DNA of 40,982 nucleotides, from contig CAZHOV010000029.1 of assembly GCA_964534315.1 (NCBI GenBank), positions 1 to 40,982 on the forward strand, read 5' to 3'. The notes under the pieces were generated by a model. That model was given only the letters and a program-made list of their open reading frames with translations. It had not been told where the DNA came from and ran no database searches. Below are positions 1-6,880 of the stretch, one piece after another. Both the position numbers and the translations under genes were made by a program. The stretch is from CAZHOV01 sp964534315. GTDB lineage: Bacteria; Bacteroidota; Bacteroidia; Chitinophagales; Saprospiraceae. Position 1 is the stretch's first letter. The number at the start of each line of letters is the position of its first letter.

Positions 1-54
1 ATCGTTGAATCGTTGAATCGTTGAATCGTTGAATCGTTGAATCGTTGAATCGTT
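1..54. repeat. Octanucleotide tandem repeat ATCGTTGA, about 6.75 copies
   Basis: The window opens with six perfect copies of ATCGTTGA followed by ATCGTT. The tract is cut by the window edge, so its full length is unknown. Because 8 is not a multiple of 3, each reading frame through it meets TGA once every 24 bases. The last unit supplies the TTG that looks like the start codon of the following gene, so the tract forms its immediate upstream region. Confidence 0.95.
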
Positions 55-503
55 ACTTCCAACATATCATCCTTACTACCTGGCTATTAACATTACTTTT
101 CTCTACTGTTGGTGTTAATATACATACCCTTTATTGCCTATGTAAGGGAAAATTGGAAATATCCCTTTTCCAAATAGAAAGCCAGTGCGAAAAGGCAAAA
201 GAAGAACTTGCCCGGTTGCCCAGCTGCTGCCAGAAGGCAGCCGCGACCTGTCCAATGGATACTGATGGAGAAAAGCACGATTGTACGGATAAAAAGGTAA
301 CATTTGTAAAACTGGATGCGGATTTTTTACCTACTTCCGTTTCCTTTGACTGGCTCCCCGGTTTTGCTATTCTACAAGATATTCCCGTTTTAGTTTTTAA
401 TAATTTAAAGATAAGCAACGTATTTGCACTGGTAACGAATAAGGCTCCTCCTCCCCCCGCCGGTTACTCGCTGCGAATCATTATCCAATCCTTCCTCTGT
501 TAG
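45..503 (+). CDS. HYC_CC_PP family small exported protein
   Basis: A 152-residue protein with an N-terminal hydrophobic segment (about residues 8-24), probably a signal peptide or anchor. It shows the three landmarks that name the Bacteroidota HYC_CC_PP family: an H-x-x-Y-C cluster (HTLYC, residues 27-31), a vicinal CC (C61-C62) and a PPPP stretch near the C-terminus (APPPPAGYSLR). Further cysteines (C33, C48, C69, C80) make it Cys-rich. In this family such genes sit beside TonB-dependent receptors and HMA-domain proteins, as here, so a periplasmic or outer-membrane role in heavy-metal (probably copper) handling is inferred; the biochemical function is unknown. No ATG is available; the frame opens after a TGA at 30 and the TTG at 45, inside the octamer repeat, is the likely start. 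The receptor gene follows after 104 bp. Confidence 0.75.
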   Translation: MNRYFQHIILTTWLLTLLFSTVGVNIHTLYCLCKGKLEISLFQIESQCEKAKEELARLPSCCQKAAATCPMDTDGEKHDCTDKKVTFVKLDADFLPTSVSFDWLPGFAILQDIPVLVFNNLKISNVFALVTNKAPPPPAGYSLRIIIQSFLC

Positions 504-551
504 AGATTCTCCTTTCCCGAAAAGGAAGCCAAAAGCTGCTTCCCAAGTAAA

Positions 552-587
552 TTCAATTTTTTAATTGAACTGAAAGTCTTTTTTCAG
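552..587 (+). terminator. Two tandem small hairpins between the HYC protein and receptor genes
   Basis: TTCAATT (552-558) pairs with AATTGAA (563-569) across a TTTT loop. CTGAAA (570-575) pairs with TTTCAG (582-587), and its 3' arm is preceded by a T run. They could act as a weak terminator or a processing site before the receptor gene at 608. The pairing is read directly; the function is a guess. Confidence 0.35.
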
Positions 588-607
588 CTAAAACATGGAG
601 AATCCTT

Positions 608-2830
608 ATGAAATATTTATTATTCACTTTATTGGTGTCAATCTCTGTAACGGTTGACGCCCAACAATTATATGGTACTGTACAGTCAGAAACGGGCGAA
701 CCTCTGGTAAGCGCAACGGTATACTGGGAAGGCACCACCAATGGAACTTTTACCAATGATGACGGTACTTTTAAAATTGACCGCCCGGACACTGCCGCTA
801 CGTTACTGGTAAGTTACGTTGGTTATAACCCGGTCGGCTTTCCTATTTACACTCACGAAGACACCGTTTTACTAACCATTAACGGCATCACTGAACTTGA
901 TGAAGTGCAGGTAACCGAAGAGCAGGATGACAATTATGTGTCTACCATCAATACGCTTAATGTCGAGCATATTAACAGCGGAGAGCTGAGAAAGGCGCCT
1001 TGCTGCAATCTTTCTGAAAGTTTTGAGACCAATGCTGCGGTAGATGTGGTGTATAACGATGCTATTACCGGAGCCAAAGAAATCCAAATGCTTGGACTGC
1101 GTGGCGCTTACACTCAATTGCTTTTAGAAAATCGTCCCTATATGGGCGGATTAGGTACGCCTTACGAAATGGAGTTCATCCCCGGTACCTGGCTGGAAAG
1201 TATACAACTCGCCAAAGGTGGCGGGTCAGTCATCAATGGATATCAAAGTATTGCCGGACAAATCAATACCGAAATAGTCAAACCATTTAAAGATAATAAG
1301 GTTTTTGTCAACCTCTTCGGCGCCACCTCCGGAAGAGCTGAAATCAACGTCCACCTAAATAAGCCCATCAATGATAAGGTCAGCACAGGATTATTGCTTC
1401 ACGGTTCACTTATCGACAATGAAATGGACCCCAATCAAGATGGGTTTATAGATATGCCATTAAAAAGGCACGTCAATGGGATGTATCGCTTTTTCTATCG
1501 CGGAGATGTCCTCAAAGCTCAGTTTAATATTCATGGTTTAATGAGCAAGCACAAAGCGGGGCAATTATCCAGTCTATCTGACTCAGGAATTGATCCTTAC
1601 CAGATCGATCAGGATATCAAGCGGGTCAATGTATTTATGAAATCGGGATATACCGGCTTTAAAAATCCAAATAACAGTATTGGTTTTATGCTAAGCGGTG
1701 GCTGGCATGAGCAGGAAGCTATTTTTGGAGAACAACGCCACTTTGGTATTCAAAAACAGCTTTACGCTAATTTGATCTACGCTACCATCATTGGCAATAC
1801 AGACAATAGGTTGAATGTCGGGGGTAGTTATTTGCTCGATGACTACGACGAAACGCTTGATGATATGGACCTTAGCAGAAGAGAAAGCGTACCCGGCGTA
1901 TTTGCCGAGTATACCTTCAACAGGGTAGCACCTCCGGGTGCCGATGCTCAATTCCTGGACCGGTTCAATGTTATAGCAGGCTTGCGGGCAGATTATCACA
2001 ATCTCTTTGACCTTCTGGTTTCTCCGCGATTGAGTATGAAATATGACTTTTCAAAAGACCTGGTCGCCAGAATTTCTGCAAGCAAAGGCTACCGATATGC
2101 TAACATTATTGCTGAAAATTACAACTTCCTCGCTACCAACAGAGCTGTTGTTGTATTGAATGATCTGGAGATGGAAGAAGCCTGGAATTACGGGGCAAAT
2201 ATTACCTGGAAATACCGATTGGGCGTTCGCCCTGCCAGCATCGCACTCGACCTGTACAGAACTGAATTTCAAAATCAGGTAGTTGTTGATATTGAAACAG
2301 ATTTAGAAAAGATCCTTTTTTATAACCTTGACGGCCGCTCTATTGCCAACAGCTTTATTGCATCTAGTTCTTTCGAGCTGATCGATGGTCTTGATCTGAG
2401 AGTAGCTTATAAATGGACAGAAGTACAAGCAGATTTTCTGGGAGAATGGAGAAGGCGACCACTATTAGCCAGACATCGTGGTTTGGTCAGCCTCGACTAT
2501 GAAACCAAAGACAAAGACTGGCGTTTTAGTACCAATTTCCAAATCGTCGGTACTCAACGTCTACCCGATAACACCGGCGTACCCGAAGAATTGTTAACCG
2601 ATCATCCCGAGCAATCGCCAAGCTACGGTTTGCTCAGCGCTCAGGTTACCAAGGTCTTCAAAAAGTGGGAGCTCTATGTCGGAGGAGAAAACCTGACCAA
2701 TTACGTACAAGACAACCCCATTATCGACGCCGCCAATCCAAACAGCCCCTTTTTCAATGGAAGTCAGGTCTACGCACCTACATTTGGAATAAGAGGATAT
2801 GTAGGTTTGCGGCTTATGATTGATAATTAA
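608..2830 (+). CDS. TonB-dependent outer membrane receptor, probable metal transporter
   Basis: A 740-residue receptor. Residues 1-18 form a signal peptide ending at DAQ. Residues about 20-95 are a carboxypeptidase-regulatory-like beta-sandwich (GTVQSETGEPLVSATVYWEGT, then an LLVSYVGY strand), the usual N-terminal extension of Bacteroidota receptors. A plug domain follows (about 105-230; IQMLGLRGAYTQLLLENRP is typical), and the rest is a 22-stranded-type barrel ending in a beta-strand (GIRGYVGLRLMIDN). A vicinal cysteine pair in KAPCCNL (C132-C133) lies at the start of the plug; this pair recurs in receptors found with HYC_CC_PP and HMA proteins. The substrate is inferred to be a heavy metal or its chelate from the flanking genes, not from the receptor itself. 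The length is normal. The start ATG immediately precedes a good signal peptide. Confidence 0.9.
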   Translation: MKYLLFTLLVSISVTVDAQQLYGTVQSETGEPLVSATVYWEGTTNGTFTNDDGTFKIDRPDTAATLLVSYVGYNPVGFPIYTHEDTVLLTINGITELDEVQVTEEQDDNYVSTINTLNVEHINSGELRKAPCCNLSESFETNAAVDVVYNDAITGAKEIQMLGLRGAYTQLLLENRPYMGGLGTPYEMEFIPGTWLESIQLAKGGGSVINGYQSIAGQINTEIVKPFKDNKVFVNLFGATSGRAEINVHLNKPINDKVSTGLLLHGSLIDNEMDPNQDGFIDMPLKRHVNGMYRFFYRGDVLKAQFNIHGLMSKHKAGQLSSLSDSGIDPYQIDQDIKRVNVFMKSGYTGFKNPNNSIGFMLSGGWHEQEAIFGEQRHFGIQKQLYANLIYATIIGNTDNRLNVGGSYLLDDYDETLDDMDLSRRESVPGVFAEYTFNRVAPPGADAQFLDRFNVIAGLRADYHNLFDLLVSPRLSMKYDFSKDLVARISASKGYRYANIIAENYNFLATNRAVVVLNDLEMEEAWNYGANITWKYRLGVRPASIALDLYRTEFQNQVVVDIETDLEKILFYNLDGRSIANSFIASSSFELIDGLDLRVAYKWTEVQADFLGEWRRRPLLARHRGLVSLDYETKDKDWRFSTNFQIVGTQRLPDNTGVPEELLTDHPEQSPSYGLLSAQVTKVFKKWELYVGGENLTNYVQDNPIIDAANPNSPFFNGSQVYAPTFGIRGYVGLRLMIDN

Positions 2831-3104
2831 TTTTTGGGACGTTCGCGGCACAATAAAAAAATGATGTACAAAACGGCACAAGTTGGAACGTCATCGGCAC
2901 AATCAGAAACAATGTACAAAACGGCGCAAATTGGGGCGCCATCGTCCCATCCAAAAAAATTAATGCTAGTTGGAACGTCATCGGCACAATCAGAAACAAT
3001 GTACAAAACGGCGCAAATTGGAACGTCATCGTCCCATCCAAAAAAATTAATGCTAGTTGGAACGTCATCGGCACAACTCCAATTCCGGGTGCCTCTGGCA
3101 CCCA
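2831..3104. repeat. X/Y repeat array, left copy, with terminal hairpin
   Basis: The space between the receptor stop and the HMA gene is filled by a repeat array. Units beginning TTGGAACGTCATCG start at 2883, 2970 and 3057, exactly 87 bp apart. Each 87-bp period splits into a 48-bp X module (head followed by GGCACAATCAG and ending in ACGGCGCAAA) and a 39-bp Y module (head followed by CGTCCCATCC and an A run). The array ends with a 31-bp sequence (3074-3104) containing the hairpin GGGTGCC-TCT-GGCACCC (3087-3103). The same 31-bp end recurs at 4025-4055. Open frames cross it on both strands only because 48 and 39 are multiples of 3. Confidence 0.9.
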
Positions 3105-3128
3105 TCACACAAATCAAAAAAATAAAAC

Positions 3129-3476
3129 ATGAAAAATTTAATCCTTCTTATTTCCATTCTATTCCTCGCAGCCTGTTCATCTACGCAAGATGCTTCAACC
3201 AAATTAATGACCAATACCATCAAAACTTCCGCTCAATGCGGAATGTGCAAAGACAAAATAGAAGGGACCTTAGCTAAAGTTGATGGAGTTGAGCAGTATA
3301 GACTAGACGTTACCACTCAAAAACTGAAGGTATCTTACAATCCCGACGTAATCACGTTGGATGAAGTTAAGCGTGTTATTACTGGACTGGGCTATGACGC
3401 AGACGACAAAACGGGCGACAAAACAGCCTATGAACAATTACCCGCTTGTTGTAAAAAAGATGGTGGTCATCATTAG
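3129..3476 (+). CDS. Heavy-metal-associated (HMA) domain lipoprotein
   Basis: A 115-residue protein with a lipoprotein signal (LFLAAC, lipid-modified C16), so it is probably anchored in a membrane facing the periplasm. Residues about 30-95 form an HMA (ferredoxin-like) fold with the metal-binding loop C37-G-M-C40 and the pattern GxL..VDGV.....D......V.Y.P..........I...GYDAD typical of CopZ/MerP-like domains. A second cysteine pair (C107-C108) and terminal H114-H115 add possible ligands. Such proteins bind Cu(I) or other soft metals and hand them to partners; with the adjacent receptor and HYC protein it probably forms a metal uptake or buffering system. It is enclosed by repeat arrays on both sides. 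The ATG is directly before the signal sequence, and the start is well supported. Confidence 0.88.
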   Translation: MKNLILLISILFLAACSSTQDASTKLMTNTIKTSAQCGMCKDKIEGTLAKVDGVEQYRLDVTTQKLKVSYNPDVITLDEVKRVITGLGYDADDKTGDKTAYEQLPACCKKDGGHH

Positions 3477-3490
3477 GTTTTGCAATGAAG

Positions 3491-3512
3491 AAGGCCTGTT
3501 AAAGGCTTTTTT
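3491..3512 (+). terminator. Rho-independent terminator of the HMA gene
   Basis: AAGGCC pairs with GGCTTT (one G-T pair) across a short TGTTAAA loop and runs into six Ts, 15 bp after the HMA stop codon. This is a compact intrinsic terminator, and the second repeat array starts just beyond it. Confidence 0.65.
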
Positions 3513-3521
3513 CGATACTAG

Positions 3522-4055
3522 TTGGGACGTCCTCGTCTCAACCAGAAAACAATACTAGTTGGGACATCATCGGTGCAACCTGAACAATGCACAAAACGGC
3601 GCAAGCTGGGACGTCATCGACACAATCAGAAACAATGCACAAAACGGGGCTAGTTGAGACGTCATCGTCCCATCCAAAAAAAATACAATGCTTGTTGGGA
3701 CGTTCGCGACTCNNNNNNNNNNNNNNNNNNNNNNNNNNNNNNNNNNNNNNNNNNNNNNNNNNNNNNNNNNNNNNNNNNNNNNNNNNNNNNNNNNNNNNNN
3801 NNNNNNNNNNNNCACAAAACGGTGCAAGCTGGGACGTCATCGTCCCATCCAAAAAAAATACAATGCTTGTTGGGACGTTCGCGACTCAATCAGAAACAAT
3901 GCACAAAATGGTGCTAGTTAGGACGCCTGCTTCACTATCAGAAAACAATGCACAAAACGGTGCAAGCTGGGACGTCATCGTCCCATCCAAAAAAAATACA
4001 ATGCTAGTTGGGACGTCCTCGTCCCAACTCCAATTCCGGGTGCCTCTGGCACCCA
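3522..4055. repeat. X/Y repeat array, right copy, interrupted by an assembly gap
   Basis: The same repeat family as at 2831-3104. Unit heads (TTGGGACG or CTGGGACG and variants) start at 3522, 3559, 3606, 3654, 3695, then after the Ns at 3829, 3870, 3918, 3967 and 4008. Spacings are 47-49 bp for X modules, 41 bp for Y modules and 37 bp for the first unit. Many heads are perfect hairpins: TGGGACG-TCAT-CGTCCCA at 3830-3847 and 3968-3985, TGGGACG-TCCT-CGTCCCA at 4009-4026. The array ends with the 31-bp block seen in the left array (4025-4055, hairpin 4038-4054), three bases before the galE stop codon. Confidence 0.9.
3713..3812. other. Assembly gap (100 Ns) within the repeat array
   Basis: Exactly 100 Ns, the usual placeholder for a gap of unknown size. 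The left flank ends in an X module head (TTGGGACGTTCGCGACTC) and the right flank resumes inside an X module tail (CACAAAACGGTGCAAG). The gap therefore probably hides a whole number of further X/Y units. Confidence 0.98.
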
Positions 4056-4058
4056 CCA

Positions 4059-5075
4059 TCACCACCGCCGCTGCTCCCAGGCCCAGGCCGTCCGCATAAT
4101 ATCATCAATATCATATTGCGGCCCCCAGCCCAGCGTTCGGGAAGCTTTAGTGTAATTGGCATAAATAGCCACCACATCGCCGGGGCGGCGGTTACCAATT
4201 TTATATTTTAGCGGCTGCCCTGTCACTTCCATAAATGCATTAACAGCCTCTAAAACAGTTATGCCCTGCCCGATACCCAGGTTAAAGATTTCGTAGTTAG
4301 ATTCTTGCTTATCTTTTTCTAAATACTGAATCGCCTTCGTATGTGCATTCGCAAGGTCCATAATATGGATATAGTCACGCACACAGCTACCGTCTCGAGT
4401 ATCATAATCATTGCCAAAAACAGTCATTTCAGGGCGTTTACCGATGGCTGTTTCTGTGATAACCGGAATCAGGTTGCTTGCTTCATTGACCGGAGACTCC
4501 CCGATGAGCGCTGATTCATGAGCCCCAGCCGGATTAAAATACCGGAGCAGTACTGCGCGCATATTTGGGTATACCAGCTGAAAATCCCGAATTATTTGTT
4601 CGCCCATCTGCTTGGTCCGGCCGTAAGGGCTGGCAGGCTCCGCGAGTGGCGTCTCTTCCGTAACCGGTAGATCATCAGCATTACCATATACCGAGCACGA
4701 AGAAGAAAATACCAACTGCTTTATCTTGAATTCAAAAGCACATTCCAATATATTGATCAGGCTGTTCAGGTTGTTCCTGAAATACATCAAGGGGCGCTTC
4801 ACGGATTCCCCAACACTCTTGTGAGCCGCAAAATGGACAACACCTACAATGTCAGGATTTTCCTGAAAAATAATTCTCGTTTTTTCAATATCGCACAAGT
4901 CAATCTGATAGTTCTTTACCGTAATGCCAGTAATCGCCTTAATACCCTCCAAAACTGAGGGCTCCGAATTATTGAAATTATCAACCGAGATCACATCATA
5001 TCCATGATCAATTAAATCGACGATGGTATGGCTGCCGATATATCCGCAGCCACCGGTAACTAGTACTTTATTCAT
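4059..5075 (-). CDS. galE: UDP-glucose 4-epimerase
   Basis: A 338-residue extended short-chain dehydrogenase that interconverts UDP-glucose and UDP-galactose with bound NAD+, in the cytoplasm. The NAD-binding GGCGYIG is at residues 8-14, the Asp of the second strand is in SVDNF, and the catalytic set is a Ser in LVFSSSCSVYG (about 124-131) with Y151-x3-K155 (YGRTK). The C-terminal substrate part contains RRPGD and the ASRTLGW/PQYDIDDI end typical of GalE. Length is normal. It is divergent from cysQ across a 263-bp spacer with an overlapping palindrome, and its 3' end directly abuts the repeat array. It would supply UDP-galactose for surface glycans, matching the glycosyltransferases downstream of cysQ. 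Confidence 0.96.
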   Translation of the reverse strand: MNKVLVTGGCGYIGSHTIVDLIDHGYDVISVDNFNNSEPSVLEGIKAITGITVKNYQIDLCDIEKTRIIFQENPDIVGVVHFAAHKSVGESVKRPLMYFRNNLNSLINILECAFEFKIKQLVFSSSCSVYGNADDLPVTEETPLAEPASPYGRTKQMGEQIIRDFQLVYPNMRAVLLRYFNPAGAHESALIGESPVNEASNLIPVITETAIGKRPEMTVFGNDYDTRDGSCVRDYIHIMDLANAHTKAIQYLEKDKQESNYEIFNLGIGQGITVLEAVNAFMEVTGQPLKYKIGNRRPGDVVAIYANYTKASRTLGWGPQYDIDDIMRTAWAWEQRRW

Positions 5076-5204
5076 GTCTTTTCCTTGAAGTTTTCTTTGA
5101 TAAATCCATTTTTAAGTGGCCAACTGAACATATCCGCTTTGATCACATTTGCCTATTCATCGACAATTATTGCCAAATTGATTTTCAGCCGGTTAGCCTT
5201 GAGC

Positions 5205-5249
5205 GTGCCCCACCTATAGGTGTGGCACATCTATAGGTGTGCCACACCT
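5205..5249. promoter_or_regulatory. Two overlapping palindromes between galE and cysQ
   Basis: 5205-5228 is a near-perfect 24-bp palindrome centred on CACC-TATA-GGTG with arms GTGCC/GGCAC. Overlapping it, AGGTGTGGCACA (5218-5229) pairs perfectly with TGTGCCACACCT (5238-5249) across 8 bases that themselves contain CTATAG. The two structures share GGTGTGGCAC, so they are mutually exclusive as hairpins, or could be two operator sites. It lies in the divergent region of galE and cysQ, 130 bp from the galE start and 90 bp from the cysQ start. Confidence 0.5.
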
Positions 5250-5338
5250 AATTGGCCACCAACCCAATTTTTTCGCAAAAAATGCCATTTCTATAGTTTA
5301 CAATGCTAATTTTGCCTCCAAAAATAAGATTTATTCCA

Positions 5339-6118
5339 ATGAATATTAAAATCCTAACCAATTCTGTAATCGAAATTGCTCAAAAAGCCGGCGACATCAT
5401 CCTTGATATATACCATAACGCTTCTGATATAGAAATCGAGAAAAAAGGCGATGACTCTCCCCTGACCCTGGCCGACTGGAAAGCTAATGCATACATCTGT
5501 GAGCAATTAGAACAATTAGACCCTAAATTGCCTATCATTTCTGAAGAAAATAAGACCATCCCCTACGAAGAACGCAAAGATTACGAATATTACTGGCTGG
5601 TCGATCCTCTCGATGGAACTAAAGAGTTTATCAAGAGAAACGGAGAATTTACGGTCAATATCGCGCTCATTAAGCGGCATAAACCTGTCATGGGCGTGGT
5701 TTATGCTCCAGTGTTGGAAGAAACCTACTGGGGTATTATCGGCGAAGGGGCTTACCTGAAAAAAGACAAGCACACTAAAGCTATTGAAGCCCCCTTCTAC
5801 AGCAAAGACCAGGTGGGCCTCTATTTCGTTGCCTCCCGTTCGCACCTCAATGAGGAGACGGTAAACTACATTAGCCAATTTAAAGAACCCAACAAGGTGT
5901 CCAAAGGCAGCTCGCTCAAATTTTTGATGATTGCCTCCGGAGAAGCCCATATCTACCCGCGTATGGCACCTACCATGGAGTGGGATACCGGTGCTGCACA
6001 AGCGGTTCTGGAAGCTGCAGGCGGTAAAGTAGTGCAAGCAGACACTCTACAACCGCTAGCATATAATAAAGAGAATCTACTAAATCCGTTTTTTATCGCC
6101 ATGGGCAAAGAAGTGTAA
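5339..6118 (+). CDS. cysQ: 3'(2'),5'-bisphosphate nucleotidase, CysQ type
   Basis: A member of the inositol monophosphatase superfamily that hydrolyses 3'-phosphoadenosine 5'-phosphate to AMP, protecting sulfate assimilation from product build-up. Numbering from the ATG at 5339: metal-site motif KKGDDSPLTLAD (36-46), SEEN (68-71), and the diagnostic VDPLDGTKEF (88-97) followed by NGEFTVNIAL, then WDTGAAQAVLEAAGG near the C-terminus. All expected metal ligands are present. An upstream in-frame ATG at 5303 would add 12 residues (MLILPPKIRFIP); the 5339 start was chosen because family members begin just before the first helix. The stop codon is immediately followed by the ATG of the GT2 gene, indicating co-transcription. 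Confidence 0.92.
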   Translation: MNIKILTNSVIEIAQKAGDIILDIYHNASDIEIEKKGDDSPLTLADWKANAYICEQLEQLDPKLPIISEENKTIPYEERKDYEYYWLVDPLDGTKEFIKRNGEFTVNIALIKRHKPVMGVVYAPVLEETYWGIIGEGAYLKKDKHTKAIEAPFYSKDQVGLYFVASRSHLNEETVNYISQFKEPNKVSKGSSLKFLMIASGEAHIYPRMAPTMEWDTGAAQAVLEAAGGKVVQADTLQPLAYNKENLLNPFFIAMGKEV

Positions 6119-6880
6119 ATGGAAATCCAACTTTCGGTTGTCATCATTACGTTTAATGAAGAAAAAAATATTGCTCGCTGTATCGACTCGGTGCAGGAGG
6201 TAGCAAATGATATCGTAGTCGTCGATTCGTTCTCCACCGATCGAACTAAAGAGATATGCCTCGAGAAAGGTGTCCGGTTTACCGAACATGCCTTTGAAGG
6301 TCATGTAGAACAAAAGAATTATGCCATCACCCAAGCTAAATATCCGTACATCCTCTCCCTCGATGCGGATGAAGCCCTCACTCCCGAATTGGAAGCATCT
6401 ATCAACGAGGCCAAACAAAACTGGAAAGCTGATGGTTATAAAATGAACCGCCTCACCAGTTATTGTGGTAAGTGGATACGACACGGCGACTGGTATCCGG
6501 ACCGTAAATTGCGGCTGTGGGATAGCCGAAAAGGTAAATGGGGCGGCACCAATCCACATGATAAATTTATGATGGAAGACGGAACTACGATTATGGCCCT
6601 AAAAGGTGATCTGCTTCACTATTCCTTTCATTCGATAAGCCAGCATCTCGACCAGATTGATAAATTCTCCGAAATCGGAGCAAAGGAATTATTCAAAAAA
6701 GGAAAAAAAGCGACCTTTTTCCATCTATATATTAAGCCGACCCTGAAATTTTTCTTTAGCTACATCATCAAACGAGGCTTTTTAGATGGTTTTTATGGTT
6801 ATGTGGTTTGTAAAAATTCCGCCCATGCCCGCTTTTTGCGGTATGCCAAACTAAAGGATCTTTATAACCAACAGCAATGA
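6119..6880 (+). CDS. Family 2 glycosyltransferase (WaaE/KdtX-like)
   Basis: A 253-residue GT-A fold transferase. The N-terminus LSVVIITFNEEKNIARCIDSV is the nucleotide-sugar binding start of GT2 enzymes, and the metal-binding DxD is D82-A-D84 (LSLDADEAL). The sequence through HGDWYPDRKLRLW and LLHYSF resembles the WaaE/KdtX subgroup, which adds a hexose to the lipopolysaccharide core. A hydrophobic, basic C-terminal stretch (about 205-235, LKFFFSYIIKRGFLDGFYG) suggests inner-membrane contact. Its ATG directly follows the cysQ stop, and its TGA overlaps the ATG of the next glycosyltransferase by 4 bp. The exact sugar and acceptor cannot be told. Confidence 0.88.
   Translation: MEIQLSVVIITFNEEKNIARCIDSVQEVANDIVVVDSFSTDRTKEICLEKGVRFTEHAFEGHVEQKNYAITQAKYPYILSLDADEALTPELEASINEAKQNWKADGYKMNRLTSYCGKWIRHGDWYPDRKLRLWDSRKGKWGGTNPHDKFMMEDGTTIMALKGDLLHYSFHSISQHLDQIDKFSEIGAKELFKKGKKATFFHLYIKPTLKFFFSYIIKRGFLDGFYGYVVCKNSAHARFLRYAKLKDLYNQQQ

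Noticed and set aside
2834..3277. Open frame of 147 codons with internal peptide repeats across the left X/Y array (and similar frames on the minus strand)
   Set aside because: It is open only because the 48- and 39-bp modules are multiples of 3. It runs out of frame into the HMA gene and has no domain or signal sequence.
3522..4055. CRISPR array
   Set aside because: Both the 48-bp and the 41-bp modules are conserved between periods, so there are no unique spacers, and no cas gene is nearby.
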